This document shows positions 10,201 through 19,079 of a stretch of 64,000 bases of DNA, piece after piece. Each line of letters opens with the position of its first letter. The first letter of the stretch is position 1. The stretch lies in contig NZ_JAGUCO010000010.1 of the NCBI RefSeq assembly GCF_018271995.1, positions 62,001 to 126,000 of the forward strand, read 5' to 3'. This DNA comes from Carboxylicivirga linearis. GTDB lineage: Bacteria; Bacteroidota; Bacteroidia; Bacteroidales; Marinilabiliaceae. The translations under genes and the position numbers were made by a program. The notes beneath the pieces were generated by a model that was not told where the DNA came from, made no database searches, and worked only from the letters and a program-made list of their open reading frames with translations.

Positions 10201-10399
10201 CTTTTCACGAATCATTGATAAAGGTTTATTCAAGCAGGTTCGTTTGTACGCTACTGCACAAAATGCATTCACCTTCACAAAATATGATGGAATGGATCCA
10301 GAAGTTGGATACGGTTTGGAGAATGGTTCTGCTGGAGTAGATTTAGGTTTCTACCCACGTCCTAAGACTTATTTAATGGGTGTAAATATTAAATTTTAA
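7238..10399 (+). CDS. SusC-like TonB-dependent outer-membrane receptor
   Basis: The chosen ATG 7238 gives 1053 residues beginning MIKKAKN with a signal cleaved near AYGQ. A carboxypeptidase-regulatory-like beta-sandwich (about 40-112) comes first, then a TonB-box segment DEVVVVGYG (about 119-127), plug domain and 22-strand barrel ending in a beta-signal-like C-terminus (GVNIKF). There is no STN domain, in contrast to the second SusC in this window, in line with control by a hybrid two-component system rather than sigma/anti-sigma. It should import oligosaccharides released at the surface, as a complex with SusD 11 bases downstream. Context suggests xyloglucan oligosaccharides. Confidence 0.95.
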   Translation: MIKKAKNLIPVFAIPKQWLVLTGIVLMMLSSTIAYGQETQTITGTVLSESDNTPIPGTNVFVKGTTRGVITDMDGNYSIQASSNETLVFSFIGFQTQEILVSNQVSLNVSLVEEVSEFDEVVVVGYGVQQKKLVTGATVQVKGDDVAKQSTTSALEGLQGQTAGVQITSTSGQPGEGMSVKIRGVGTIGNSGPLYVVDGVQTGDISYLNNADIESIDILKDAASAAIYGSQAANGVVLITTKTGKSGKMNVNLDAYYGVQNPTRQISMLNSKEYAVIMNESAINSGKLPYFSQEEIIAMGEGTDWLDQMAYPNAVTQNYSLGLNGGNDMSVYSMSLSYTGQEGIIGGPEVSDYNRYVFRVNSEHKLFDDIVTVGQHLTFSYVDNNGISVGNQYNNSLRGAFNTSPFLPVYDDDGNYLNNTAGAGVMYQGEEWVPWADGESNPYASMMLNNQNVSNNQKLFGDVYMEISPIKNLKVRTRLGVDFYTSEYRSYSPQYQLSIYAQRLFDSASQSFGKGLALTWDNYATYDFKIADHAFTTMVGTSAYTNSGSWLNASNADLTIGDLDHAWIDNTTNQDLTRLSIGGAPYDESMLLSYFGRLSYNYKERYMLNATFRADGSSRFAKDNRWGYFPSVSAGWVVTNETFAEGQDWVDFFKLRGSWGQVGNQNIAAWQYLAPISTGDANYYFGSADFDASGNTIGSYPSRLGNPEIIWETSEQLNIGFDARFLDARLGVNFDWYEKQTKDWLLEAPGYATDGANPPYFNGGKVTNTGIELVLSWNDNIGDFKYFISANVAKNKNDVTEVPTDDGIVPGLANQLYDNAGIFYRRAETGMPIGYFWGWSTDGVFQNEDQVRNYTDTEGNMIQPNAKPGDLIYVDRNGDGVIDDDDKHMIGDPNPDFTYGFNVGFSYKGFDFSVLANGVAGNQIVQSYRNHANSYANYTTAILGRWHGEGTSNSMPRVTETNVNWQFSDIYVQDGDFLRISNITLGYDFSRIIDKGLFKQVRLYATAQNAFTFTKYDGMDPEVGYGLENGSAGVDLGFYPRPKTYLMGVNIKF

Positions 10400-10410
10400 A
10401 TCAAGGAGAA

Positions 10411-12030
10411 ATGAAAAGATTTTCGATATATATAATGGCGTTAAGTGCTCTTCTGTTTTCGAGCTGTTCAGATTTCCTGGATAGTGAGCCAATAACAGAA
10501 ATCACTGAAGAAAATTTCTACAGAACAAAGGCCGATGCAGAACAAGCCATTGTAGGGTGCTACGATGGAGTGCAAGCATTGTATGCATACGGCATTGCCT
10601 TTCCAGTTTTGTCAGAAGTAGTATCTGATAATTGCTTCGGAGGAGTTGGAAATACCGATGGATACAACTATCAGGTATTAGATGAATTTGATATTAATAC
10701 ATCTGCCGGAGAAGTTGATATCTTAAATGATACTTGGATTGGGTATTATAAGGCTATATATCGCATGAACATGTTATTATCAAAAATGGAGCAAATAGAC
10801 TGGGAAGGCGATGAAGAATATAAAACGAATATTGAAGCACAAGCTCGTTTTTTAAGAGCTTATTGTTACTTCGATATGGTTCGTTTATGGGAACGAGTTC
10901 CATTGTTGACAGAACCAATGAGTGGAAATATACCACAAAGCCCGGCTGACAGCACATATAAAGTGATTGCAGAAGATTTGAAATATGTTGCTGAATATGG
11001 CTCAGATATAGTAGAAGCCGGACGAGTAAATCAATATGCAGGTAAAGCTTTGCTCGGGCGTGTATTTCTGTTTTATACCGGTTATTATGAAAAAGATAAT
11101 TTGGTAGGTGTTGTTGATAAAGACTATGTGTTAGCTGGTTTGGAAGATGTTGTTGGAAACTCGAGTTATGGCTTGGTAGATGAATATAAAAACCTCTGGC
11201 CTGCTGCCTCGTCTGAAGTTAATGAGGCAGGCGATGGTTTAGAAACCACCTATGCTGGTAAAGATAATATGGAAACTATTTTTGCGATTAAATATAACAT
11301 TACATCAGATTATAATGGAAATACCGATGGTAATCATTGGTTGGTAATGTTAGGTCTTCGCGATGCTTCTTCAACTTTATATCCTCCTTATGGACAGGGG
11401 TGGGGAGCATGTACAGTACTACCTGAATTATTTACTTCTTATGCAGAAGGAGATCTTCGTCGTGATGCTTCTATTATTTCAATTAATGGTGAAGGTCTTG
11501 AATTTGATAACGGAGGACAAAGAGAATTTACAGGGTATACCAATAAAAAGTATACTCCAATGGCCAGTCCTTATGTTGATGATGATGGAAGTATCCAGGT
11601 TGGTCAATTGCCTGTTATACATGGAGGTACTAATTTTATGATTGGTCAGTTTCAGGATTATGTAGTAATGCGTTATGCCGATGTTTTATTAATGGCAGCA
11701 GAATTAGGTAGTGCCAATGCCGATAATTATTTAAATCAGGTTCGAAGCCGTGCCGGACTTACAGCTGTATCAGCAACTCAATCTAATATAATGAGAGAGA
11801 GACGCTATGAATTTGCCTTTGAAGGTATTCGTTATTGGGATTTGTTACGTCAGGGAGTAAATACAGCAGCTGATGTAATCAGCATTGACACAAAAGTTCA
11901 AAACGGAGGCGTTGAAACAAGTAAAGTTATTCTTGAAAGCAAGATTGTTGAATGTAAAGGGTTACAGCAGATACCACAATATCAGATTACCCGATCAAGT
12001 GGAGTTTTAACTCAGAATGCTGGATGGTAA
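10411..12030 (+). CDS. SusD-like glycan-binding lipoprotein
   Basis: A 539-residue SusD/RagB family lipoprotein (SSCSDFLD, lipid cysteine C19) with the family's TPR-rich core, FLRAYCYFDMVRLWERVPL at about 148-166 and the C-terminal MRERRYEFAFEGIRYWDLLRQG. It acts as the lid over the SusC transporter. It sits 11 bases after susC and 22 bases before the surface glycan-binding protein gene, so the three are one operon. Confidence 0.95.
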   Translation: MKRFSIYIMALSALLFSSCSDFLDSEPITEITEENFYRTKADAEQAIVGCYDGVQALYAYGIAFPVLSEVVSDNCFGGVGNTDGYNYQVLDEFDINTSAGEVDILNDTWIGYYKAIYRMNMLLSKMEQIDWEGDEEYKTNIEAQARFLRAYCYFDMVRLWERVPLLTEPMSGNIPQSPADSTYKVIAEDLKYVAEYGSDIVEAGRVNQYAGKALLGRVFLFYTGYYEKDNLVGVVDKDYVLAGLEDVVGNSSYGLVDEYKNLWPAASSEVNEAGDGLETTYAGKDNMETIFAIKYNITSDYNGNTDGNHWLVMLGLRDASSTLYPPYGQGWGACTVLPELFTSYAEGDLRRDASIISINGEGLEFDNGGQREFTGYTNKKYTPMASPYVDDDGSIQVGQLPVIHGGTNFMIGQFQDYVVMRYADVLLMAAELGSANADNYLNQVRSRAGLTAVSATQSNIMRERRYEFAFEGIRYWDLLRQGVNTAADVISIDTKVQNGGVETSKVILESKIVECKGLQQIPQYQITRSSGVLTQNAGW

Positions 12031-12052
12031 TAATCGATAAAAATTCTAAATC

Positions 12053-14005
12053 ATGAAAAGATTTATAAATTACATATTAGCAGCCTTTTTGGGGATATTG
12101 GTAGTATTTAATGCCTGTACTCCGGAAACGCTAGAATTGGGTGAAGTAATTTCGAAGGATGATTTGAAATACATAATCACTCAAAACGAAGAGGATCCGA
12201 ATATGGTGATATTGGAAAGCCTGACACCTGGAGTTACACCACATTGGATTACTCCTTTAGGAAGGTCAACTCGTGTTATTGATACCGTTAAATTAGCTTT
12301 CCCGGATGAATATACATTTGCCTATGGAGTGCAGTCTCCAGGTGGATATATCCAAGCTGATGATGAAGTTGTAAACATTACAACCACCAACTTTGATTAC
12401 ATAAATGATCCACTTTGGGAGCTAATCTCAGGTGGTGTAGGTAATAGTAAAACATGGTATTTAGATTTAGATGCTGATGGACTGAGTCGTTATTTTGCCG
12501 GACCACTCTATTTTTATGGAACCGACAATGGCTGGTTAGGAGAATGTTATGGTGAAGACTGTTGGAATTGGAATCCTGATTATCCAGGGAACTCATGGCT
12601 AATGGATGCTGGAGACTATGGATCAATAACATTTGATTTACAAGGAAATGCTAATGTACATGCAGAACATTTAATGTTAGGTAGAGAAGAAGTTGGAACA
12701 TACTTTCTTGATGCTGATGCAAAAACACTTAAGATGTATGATGCAGGTCCATTGCATGATGCAGGACGTGATGGTCAGGTTATTGATTGGGGTGATTTAA
12801 AAATATTATCCTTAACAGAAGACTATATGCAATTAGCAGCATTGCGTGATGAAGCATTATCTGGAGAAGGTCCTTGTTTATTGGTTTATAATTTTATCTC
12901 AAAAGATTATTTTGATAACTGGGTACCTGAAGATACGCCTGATCCAGAACCTGAGTTGCCAGATGGTTGGGAAAACGATATCTCATCAACAACTAATTCA
13001 ACTATTAAGTGGGTATTGTCACCCGAAACTCCATTTAACTGGGCTAATCTGGATGGTTCTTTAATGAATACAGGTTGGGTGTCGCCTGATACCTATGCAG
13101 ACTGGACAGGTATGAATGCTGATGTACCCGAAACGTATGCTGATTTTTCGTTAACTATGAATTCTCAGGATAATTCGATTGCCATGGTGTTGCCTGATGG
13201 AACAGAGTCAAGTGGTACTTATGAGTTAGATGAAAAAGGTATATATACTTTTACAGGAGTAACTCCTTTCTTTACTATCTGCAATGGATGGGTTAACTTA
13301 TATACAACTAATGAAAATCAGTGGAGAATTCTTTCTATTGAGAAAGGTGCAACAGGCGCTGTAACAGGTATGTGGGTTGGTGCGTTATCAACAGACAAGC
13401 CTGAATATATGTGTTGGAAGTTAGTTCCTGAGGTTGCCGGTGGTGATGATGCTTTGGCTAATATTAAAAATATCCTTACTGCCAATACCTGGAAATTAGA
13501 TTCTGATAGAACCTATGAGAAAGAATATAGCTGGGGATGGGAACAAGGTCCTGTCATCTTCTCCGATTTTGCAACCTGGTCATGGAATCCTCTTCCTGGA
13601 GAGCAATATGCAGCAGGTGAAGCAGGAGTTGATTATGGAAGTATGAAGTTTGATATGAATGGTACCGTTACAGTACAGCAACGTAGAAGAATTTATACTT
13701 ACGTTGATGAAGTTTCAGGTGAAACTTTAGAAAGGCATGGTGATCCACAGGAAGGAGATGTTTTGGAGACAGAGGATGTTGTAGACTTGACTGGTTCATG
13801 GAGTATTGACTTAGATAATGGTAAATTACTAATGACTGTAGGAGTCGTTCACCCTTGGACATGCGATTATTATGTGCTGAATTGGGGTGATATTGATATT
13901 CATCGAATTGAAGATGGAGCTCTGTTACTTAAAGTAATGAGAGATGCAGATCGCTCAGGTGAAGATGCATTTGCTATGACATATGTTTTTGTTCCTGGAG
14001 AATAA
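12053..14005 (+). CDS. Putative surface glycan-binding lipoprotein (SGBP), third gene of the SusCD operon
   Basis: A 650-residue lipoprotein (lipid cysteine C22). Position after SusD and multidomain beta layout match surface glycan-binding proteins. An N-terminal Ig/PKD-like stretch covers about 40-112. Two related lipocalin-like modules then appear at about 130-284 and 470-648, both carrying TWYLD or TWKLD, DYGS, an aromatic-rich loop and a late WGD motif. A distinct middle domain lies at about 308-458. Tryptophan and tyrosine are dense, as expected for glycan platforms. It does not match the characterised SGBP families I can recall by motif, so the binding role comes from context. A perfect 10-bp hairpin follows the stop. 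Confidence 0.7.
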   Translation: MKRFINYILAAFLGILVVFNACTPETLELGEVISKDDLKYIITQNEEDPNMVILESLTPGVTPHWITPLGRSTRVIDTVKLAFPDEYTFAYGVQSPGGYIQADDEVVNITTTNFDYINDPLWELISGGVGNSKTWYLDLDADGLSRYFAGPLYFYGTDNGWLGECYGEDCWNWNPDYPGNSWLMDAGDYGSITFDLQGNANVHAEHLMLGREEVGTYFLDADAKTLKMYDAGPLHDAGRDGQVIDWGDLKILSLTEDYMQLAALRDEALSGEGPCLLVYNFISKDYFDNWVPEDTPDPEPELPDGWENDISSTTNSTIKWVLSPETPFNWANLDGSLMNTGWVSPDTYADWTGMNADVPETYADFSLTMNSQDNSIAMVLPDGTESSGTYELDEKGIYTFTGVTPFFTICNGWVNLYTTNENQWRILSIEKGATGAVTGMWVGALSTDKPEYMCWKLVPEVAGGDDALANIKNILTANTWKLDSDRTYEKEYSWGWEQGPVIFSDFATWSWNPLPGEQYAAGEAGVDYGSMKFDMNGTVTVQQRRRIYTYVDEVSGETLERHGDPQEGDVLETEDVVDLTGSWSIDLDNGKLLMTVGVVHPWTCDYYVLNWGDIDIHRIEDGALLLKVMRDADRSGEDAFAMTYVFVPGE

Positions 14006-14028
14006 AATAAAAGATAATGTGTACTTGA

Positions 14029-14052
14029 ATCCCCGCCCTAATGGGCGGGGAT
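14029..14052 (+). other. GC-rich hairpin between the SGBP and GH5 genes
   Basis: A perfect 10-bp stem (14029-14038 with 14043-14052, core CCCCGCCC/GGGCGGGG) and a TAAT loop. No U-run follows. It may attenuate or stabilise transcripts so that SusCD-SGBP is expressed more than the downstream enzymes. The ATG at 14041 begins in the loop and is unlikely to be a start codon. Confidence 0.7.
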
Positions 14053-14067
14053 ATTATAACAACAGAG

Positions 14068-15747
14068 ATGATAAATTTACACTGGAAAATGTTTGTGGTT
14101 TTATTCACATTTATTGCCTTTATAGCTTGTGAAGAAGACTCACCTAGGGTTACACCTGAATTAGAAGTTTCGGTAACAGAGTTGAGTTTTTCAAATGAAG
14201 GACAGCAAAAAGCTTTTAAAATCACATCAAATGTTGATTGGATATTAGAATGCACAGAATCGTGGTGTACCGTAACCCCCTTATCTGGTTCATCAGGTGT
14301 TGAACCTGTAAAAGTAACAGCAGAGGCTAATAGCACTACGGACCAGCGTACTGCTCAATTAATTATCACAGCCGGTGATTTAACAGAGACAATTACAATT
14401 AGTCAGGATAAAAATAATCTACTCGTTTTAGAAGAAAATGAATTTACCTTAACCCGGGAAGCTCAGGAATTAACCATTGCGTTTACACGCTCTGATGAAG
14501 TGGAAATTACAATAAACAATAGTTGGATTTCACTTAAAGAATTAAAAAGCGAGATACAAGATTCTAAAGTTTTTGTGATAGATGCCAATTTAGCTTTTTT
14601 GACCAGAAAAGGAACCATTACATTTACAATGGGTGACATAGTTGAAACTGCTACTATTTACCAAAATGGAGATGATATTACAATTCCTGCAGATCAAACA
14701 GGTGTAGAAAGTACAGCCATTGAACTGGCTGCAAAAATGATAGCAGGTTGGAATGTAGGTAACTCCTTGGAAGTACCCGGAGGAGAAACCAACTGGAATA
14801 ACCCAAAAGTAACCAAAGATGTGATTGATGCTGTTAAAGCAGCTGGATTCAATGCGGTTCGTATTCCTTGTGCTTGGGATGGATATATCATTGATAGAGA
14901 AACATTCGAAATTGATCCTGCATGGTTAATTCGCGTAAAAGAAGTAGTTGATTATTGTATCGATAATGATATGTATGCGATTATTAACACCCATTGGGAT
15001 GGAGGATGGTTAGAGAATAATCCGACCTATGACAAGCAAGAAGAGGTAAATGAGCAATTGTATGCTATTTGGCAACAAGTAGGTATTTATTTCCGAATTT
15101 ATGATGAACATTTATTATTTGCAGGAACAAATGAAGTTCATGTTGAAAATGTTTATACAAAACCTACCAATGAAAATATTGAAGTTCAACAGTCATTTAA
15201 TCAAACATTTGTTAATGCTGTAAGATCAACAGGAGGTAAAAATGCCTATCGTAATTTAATAGTGCAAACCTATAATACCAATATTGGTTGGGGAGTAGAA
15301 CTACATAATATGCCAACCGACGAAGTGGATGGCCGTTTATTTGTTGAAGTACATTACTATGATCCGTATGACTTTACTCTGAATAATGGAGACGGACTAA
15401 AAACACTCTGGGGAGAAGGTTACGACAACTCTTATTGGGGACAAGAAGATTACGTGCAAAGTACATTTGCATCAATGAAAGAGGAGTTCTACGATAAAGG
15501 AATTCCGATTATATTGGGAGAGTACGGTGCAATGTATCGTTCAAATTTAACAGGTAATGAATTGATTCTTCATAATGAGTCACGTAATTATTTCTTAAAA
15601 ACAGTTACAGGTGAAGCCAAGGCTAGCGGTATGGTGCCATTTATATGGGATAACGGTGGTGATGATTTTGGTTTGTTTAATCGTTATACAGCCGAACAGG
15701 TGAATTCCGGTGCTATACAGGCCATTATTGAAGGAGCAACGAATTAA
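14068..15747 (+). CDS. BACON-BACON-GH5 endoglucanase (xyloglucanase type), lipoprotein
   Basis: Start placed at ATG 14068 (559 residues) because the earlier ATG 14041 sits in the hairpin. Lipoprotein signal ends FIAC (C21). Two BACON-type domains follow (about 29-115 and 118-202), then a GH5 barrel starting MIAGWNVGNSLE. The acid/base is E356 in AGTNEVH and the nucleophile E485 in ILGEYGA. The usual NEP is NEV here. A BACON-GH5_4 layout is known from the keystone xyloglucanase of Bacteroides xyloglucan loci. Placement between the SGBP and a GH31 supports surface cleavage of xyloglucan. The second GH5 in the window (2551-3927) has a different N-terminal domain. Confidence 0.9.
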   Translation: MINLHWKMFVVLFTFIAFIACEEDSPRVTPELEVSVTELSFSNEGQQKAFKITSNVDWILECTESWCTVTPLSGSSGVEPVKVTAEANSTTDQRTAQLIITAGDLTETITISQDKNNLLVLEENEFTLTREAQELTIAFTRSDEVEITINNSWISLKELKSEIQDSKVFVIDANLAFLTRKGTITFTMGDIVETATIYQNGDDITIPADQTGVESTAIELAAKMIAGWNVGNSLEVPGGETNWNNPKVTKDVIDAVKAAGFNAVRIPCAWDGYIIDRETFEIDPAWLIRVKEVVDYCIDNDMYAIINTHWDGGWLENNPTYDKQEEVNEQLYAIWQQVGIYFRIYDEHLLFAGTNEVHVENVYTKPTNENIEVQQSFNQTFVNAVRSTGGKNAYRNLIVQTYNTNIGWGVELHNMPTDEVDGRLFVEVHYYDPYDFTLNNGDGLKTLWGEGYDNSYWGQEDYVQSTFASMKEEFYDKGIPIILGEYGAMYRSNLTGNELILHNESRNYFLKTVTGEAKASGMVPFIWDNGGDDFGLFNRYTAEQVNSGAIQAIIEGATN

Positions 15748-15779
15748 GTAAATTTTAGGTGAAATCAAATATATACAAA

Positions 15780-18614
15780 ATGAATAGACTATTTGTGTTT
15801 TTGGCACTGGCTTTAGTAATGATGGCTTGTGGTCAAAGTTGGAAAGAGGACGCTGGGGGAATTACGGTTTATCCTACCAACCCAACCCAGAGGGGAGCAA
15901 AAGTTATTAGAGTTCAACCGGTGAGCGATCAAACATTTGAAGTGAGAGCTACAGCCGCATCTGAACTTACAGCTGAAGAAAGTTTGATAAGCATATCAAC
16001 CAAAGATGTTGAATTTTCAACATCTGCCCAAGGCGAAATGGTTGTGATCAAAACAGATAAAGCTACAGCTAAAGTATCTACTGTCACGGGTGAAGTGTCT
16101 TTTTTTGATGCTAACGGAGAGTTGATTATGAAAGAAGATGCCGGCAAGCGTCATTTCAAAAAGATTACTATAGATGGAACTGATGGTTTTGAATTATCTC
16201 AGGTGTTTGATTCGCCCGAAGATGAAGCCTTATATGGTTTAGGTCAGCATCAGGCCGATGAAATGAACTATAAGGGTAAAAACGAGGAGTTGTTTCAGTA
16301 CAATACCAAAGTGTCAATACCTTTTGTGGTATCAACTAAAAAGTATGGTGTGCTTTGGGATAATTATTCACTGACTCGTTTTGGTGATCCTCGCCCATAC
16401 AGCAATATCAATACTTTAAAGTTGTATGATAAAGAGGGCAACGAAGGTGGTTTAACTGCTACCTACATCGATGATTTAAATAAAGGTCATGAATTTTTAG
16501 TTCGTACTGAGGAAACAATTGACTACGAGAATTTAACTACCATCGAAAAGTTTCCCGAAGGATTTAATTTTCAGCATGCCAAAATAACATGGGAAGGTTT
16601 TATCGAAGGAGATGAAAATGGCGTGTATAACTTCTTGTGCTATTATGCAGGTTATACCAAATTGTGGGTTGACGGCGAATTGCAATTCGATAAATGGCGT
16701 ACTGCCTGGAATCCTTCAGTAGCTAAATTTCATGTTGCCATGGAGAAAGGCGTTAAAAAGCATATTAAACTTGAATGGTTGCCTGACGGTGGTGTTTCAT
16801 ATATTGGTTTGAAAACCTTATCACCACGAAGCGAAGAGGCAAAGAACGATCTTTCTTTCTTCTCTGAAATGGGACAAGAGATTCGTTATTATATGATGAC
16901 GGGTTCTTCAATGGATGATGTTATCAGCCAGTACAGAACCGTTACTGGTAAAGCTCAGGTAATGCCTAAATGGTCGATGGGATTCTGGCAAAGTCGCGAA
17001 CGTTACAAAACACAGGATGAGCTATTAGATGTGTTAGTAGAATTTAGAGAACGTAAAATTCCGTTGGATAACATTGTGGTTGACTGGTCGTACTGGCCCG
17101 AAACAGAATGGGGAAGCCATGATTTTGATAAGACTCGTTTTCCTGATGCTCAGGCAATGAATGATCAAATTCATGAACAAAATGCTCATGTAATGATTTC
17201 AGTTTGGCCTAAATTCTATCACAATACAGAGCATTATAAACAATTCGACGAAAAAGGCTGGATGTATACGCAAGCCGTCGAAGACAGTGTTCGCGACTGG
17301 ATTGGTCAGGGATATATTGGTTCTTTCTACGATGCTTATTCAGAGGGTGCCCGTGAACTATTCTGGGATCAGATTCATGATAAATTATATACCAAAGGTT
17401 TTGATGCCTGGTGGATGGATGCTTCAGAGCCGGATATCTTATCAAATGCAAGCATCGAATATCGCAAAGATTTGATGAATCCAACAGCCTTAGGTCCTTC
17501 AACCGAATACTTCAATGCCTATGCTTTAATGAATGCTAAAGGTATTTATGAAGGTCAACGTGAGGTAGATAACGATACTCGCGTGTTTATTCTAACTCGT
17601 TCAGGTTTTGCTGGATTACAACGTTATGGTGCTGTTACCTGGAGTGGTGATATTGGAACCGTTTGGGAAGATATGAAAGCTCAGATTTCTGCAGGTATCA
17701 ACTTTGCTATGTCTGGACTTCCATACTGGACAATGGATATTGGTGGTTTCTGCGTTGAAAAACGTTACGAAGTAGCCAAAGAAGGCAGCGAAGATATGGA
17801 AGAGTGGAGAGAGTTAAACACTCGCTGGTACCAGTTTGGTGCTTTTGTACCTCTTTTCCGTGTGCATGGTCAATATCCTTTCCGCGAAGTCTGGAATATT
17901 GCACCTGAAAAGCATCAAGCTTATAAATCAATGGTGTATTACAATAAATTACGTTATCGTTTAATGCCATATATTTACACATTGGCCGGTATGACTCACT
18001 TCGATGATTATACTATGATGCGTGGTTTAGCGATGGATTTTACATCTGATAAAAATGTTTACAATATTGGTGATCAGTATATGTTTGGACCATCATTAAT
18101 GGTTTGTCCGGTATATGAATATAAAGCTCGCTCGCGTGAAGTGTATTTACCAAAAACAGCCGGATGGTACGATGCTTACACAGGTAAATGGTTGGATGCT
18201 GGCATCAAAATAACTGCTGATGCACCATACGAAAAAATGCCTATGTTTGTTAAAGCTGGTTCAATTCTTCCATTAGGACCTGAAATTGAGTATACAACGC
18301 AAAAGCCAGCAGATAACATTACTTTGGTTGTTTATACCGGAGCAGATGGATCTTTCACACTTTATGAAGATGAAGGAACCAATTATGACTACGAAAAAGG
18401 AAAATACGCTCAAATTCCATTCTCGTATAATGAAGCTGAAAAAACACTTACCATTGGTGCCCGTAAAGGTGAGTTTGAGGGTATGATTAAAGATCGTGAA
18501 TTCAATGTTGTATTCGTATCCAAAGATAAAGCTATGGGTATTGATGCTGCTCAAATAACTAAAGGTAAAGTGCAAAAATATAGTGGTGAAGAATTAACCA
18601 TTAAAATGCAATAA
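15780..18614 (+). CDS. GH31 alpha-xylosidase with PA14 insert, lipoprotein
   Basis: Start placed at ATG 15780 (944 residues, MNRLFVFLALALVMMAC lipoprotein signal); the in-frame GTG 21 bases earlier adds only a polar tail. The N-terminal beta-sandwich is interrupted by a PA14 domain (about 231-345, ITWEGFIEGDENGVYNF onward). The GH31 barrel has nucleophile D547 in WWMDASEPD and acid/base D624 in WSGDIG. PA14-containing GH31 enzymes in xyloglucan loci remove non-reducing-end alpha-1,6-xylose from oligosaccharides. This is the strongest single pointer to xyloglucan in the operon. A terminator follows 21 bases after the stop. Confidence 0.93.
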   Translation: MNRLFVFLALALVMMACGQSWKEDAGGITVYPTNPTQRGAKVIRVQPVSDQTFEVRATAASELTAEESLISISTKDVEFSTSAQGEMVVIKTDKATAKVSTVTGEVSFFDANGELIMKEDAGKRHFKKITIDGTDGFELSQVFDSPEDEALYGLGQHQADEMNYKGKNEELFQYNTKVSIPFVVSTKKYGVLWDNYSLTRFGDPRPYSNINTLKLYDKEGNEGGLTATYIDDLNKGHEFLVRTEETIDYENLTTIEKFPEGFNFQHAKITWEGFIEGDENGVYNFLCYYAGYTKLWVDGELQFDKWRTAWNPSVAKFHVAMEKGVKKHIKLEWLPDGGVSYIGLKTLSPRSEEAKNDLSFFSEMGQEIRYYMMTGSSMDDVISQYRTVTGKAQVMPKWSMGFWQSRERYKTQDELLDVLVEFRERKIPLDNIVVDWSYWPETEWGSHDFDKTRFPDAQAMNDQIHEQNAHVMISVWPKFYHNTEHYKQFDEKGWMYTQAVEDSVRDWIGQGYIGSFYDAYSEGARELFWDQIHDKLYTKGFDAWWMDASEPDILSNASIEYRKDLMNPTALGPSTEYFNAYALMNAKGIYEGQREVDNDTRVFILTRSGFAGLQRYGAVTWSGDIGTVWEDMKAQISAGINFAMSGLPYWTMDIGGFCVEKRYEVAKEGSEDMEEWRELNTRWYQFGAFVPLFRVHGQYPFREVWNIAPEKHQAYKSMVYYNKLRYRLMPYIYTLAGMTHFDDYTMMRGLAMDFTSDKNVYNIGDQYMFGPSLMVCPVYEYKARSREVYLPKTAGWYDAYTGKWLDAGIKITADAPYEKMPMFVKAGSILPLGPEIEYTTQKPADNITLVVYTGADGSFTLYEDEGTNYDYEKGKYAQIPFSYNEAEKTLTIGARKGEFEGMIKDREFNVVFVSKDKAMGIDAAQITKGKVQKYSGEELTIKMQ

Positions 18615-18634
18615 CAAGTAACCGGGAAAATACA

Positions 18635-18667
18635 AATCCCGGCAATCGAAAGGTTGTCGGGATTTTT
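18635..18667 (+). terminator. Rho-independent terminator after GH31
   Basis: A 13-bp stem with two G-U pairs (18635-18647 with 18652-18664), a GAAA loop and a TTTTT run. It closes the SusCD-SGBP-GH5-GH31 operon. Confidence 0.9.
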
Positions 18668-19079
18668 AATTGAATTAAATACATAATTTTTTAATATTTC
18701 AATTTGGATGACCTTAAAAAATATGGAATCTGACTTACAGAAGTGTTTTAGTAAGACCGAGAAGCTGAGAACTTGTTCGAAGATCTCTCGGCCGCACTTA
18801 AATACTACAATAATCAATGTTCATATTTTTTTGTAGTCTTGACTTTCTTTGTTTCGTTTCTTGTGTTAAAACAAGAAATGAAAAGCCTCCGCGGCTTGAG
18901 CGTCTAAATATCAAATAATAAGAAGAAGTGAAGGAAGAGATGTAAGTTTAAGTTTCCTATTATGATCTGCCTTGTAGATTTATTAAATTGCGATGGAACT
19001 GAAAGATACAACAGGAATGGAATATCAATGATATTTCTTTTGTGTTGAAAACCTTAAAAATATTGCTAAATACAACTTA
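18668..19079 (+). other. Intergenic region upstream of GH3
   Basis: About 410 bases without a convincing gene. TAGATTTA at 18975-18982 is a weak -7 candidate. The region also holds the hairpin element described separately at 18852-18883. Otherwise I see only AT-rich sequence. Confidence 0.4.
18852..18897. repeat. Suspected dispersed intergenic hairpin element
   Basis: TTTCGTTTCTTGT (18852-18864) pairs with ACAAGAAATGAAA (18871-18883) in a 13-bp stem with one G-T pair. A second small stem, AAGCC/GGCTT, around CCGCGG (18889-18894) follows directly. The two-stem layout and the composition, unlike its AT-rich surroundings, resemble an intergenic sequence I recall from other Bacteroidota genomes. 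No second copy is visible in this window, so the repeat call is inference. Confidence 0.4.

Noticed and set aside
14041-14067. ATG at 14041 as start of BACON-GH5
   Set aside because: It lies in the loop and right arm of a perfect 10-bp hairpin; ATG 14068 gives the lipoprotein signal.
14041-14336. 120-codon - strand frame overlapping the start of BACON-GH5 (13974-14336)
   Set aside because: It overlaps conserved BACON domain coding and the hairpin; no domain seen in the translation.
15759-15779. GTG start for GH31
   Set aside because: It adds only seven polar residues before a complete lipoprotein signal starting at ATG 15780.
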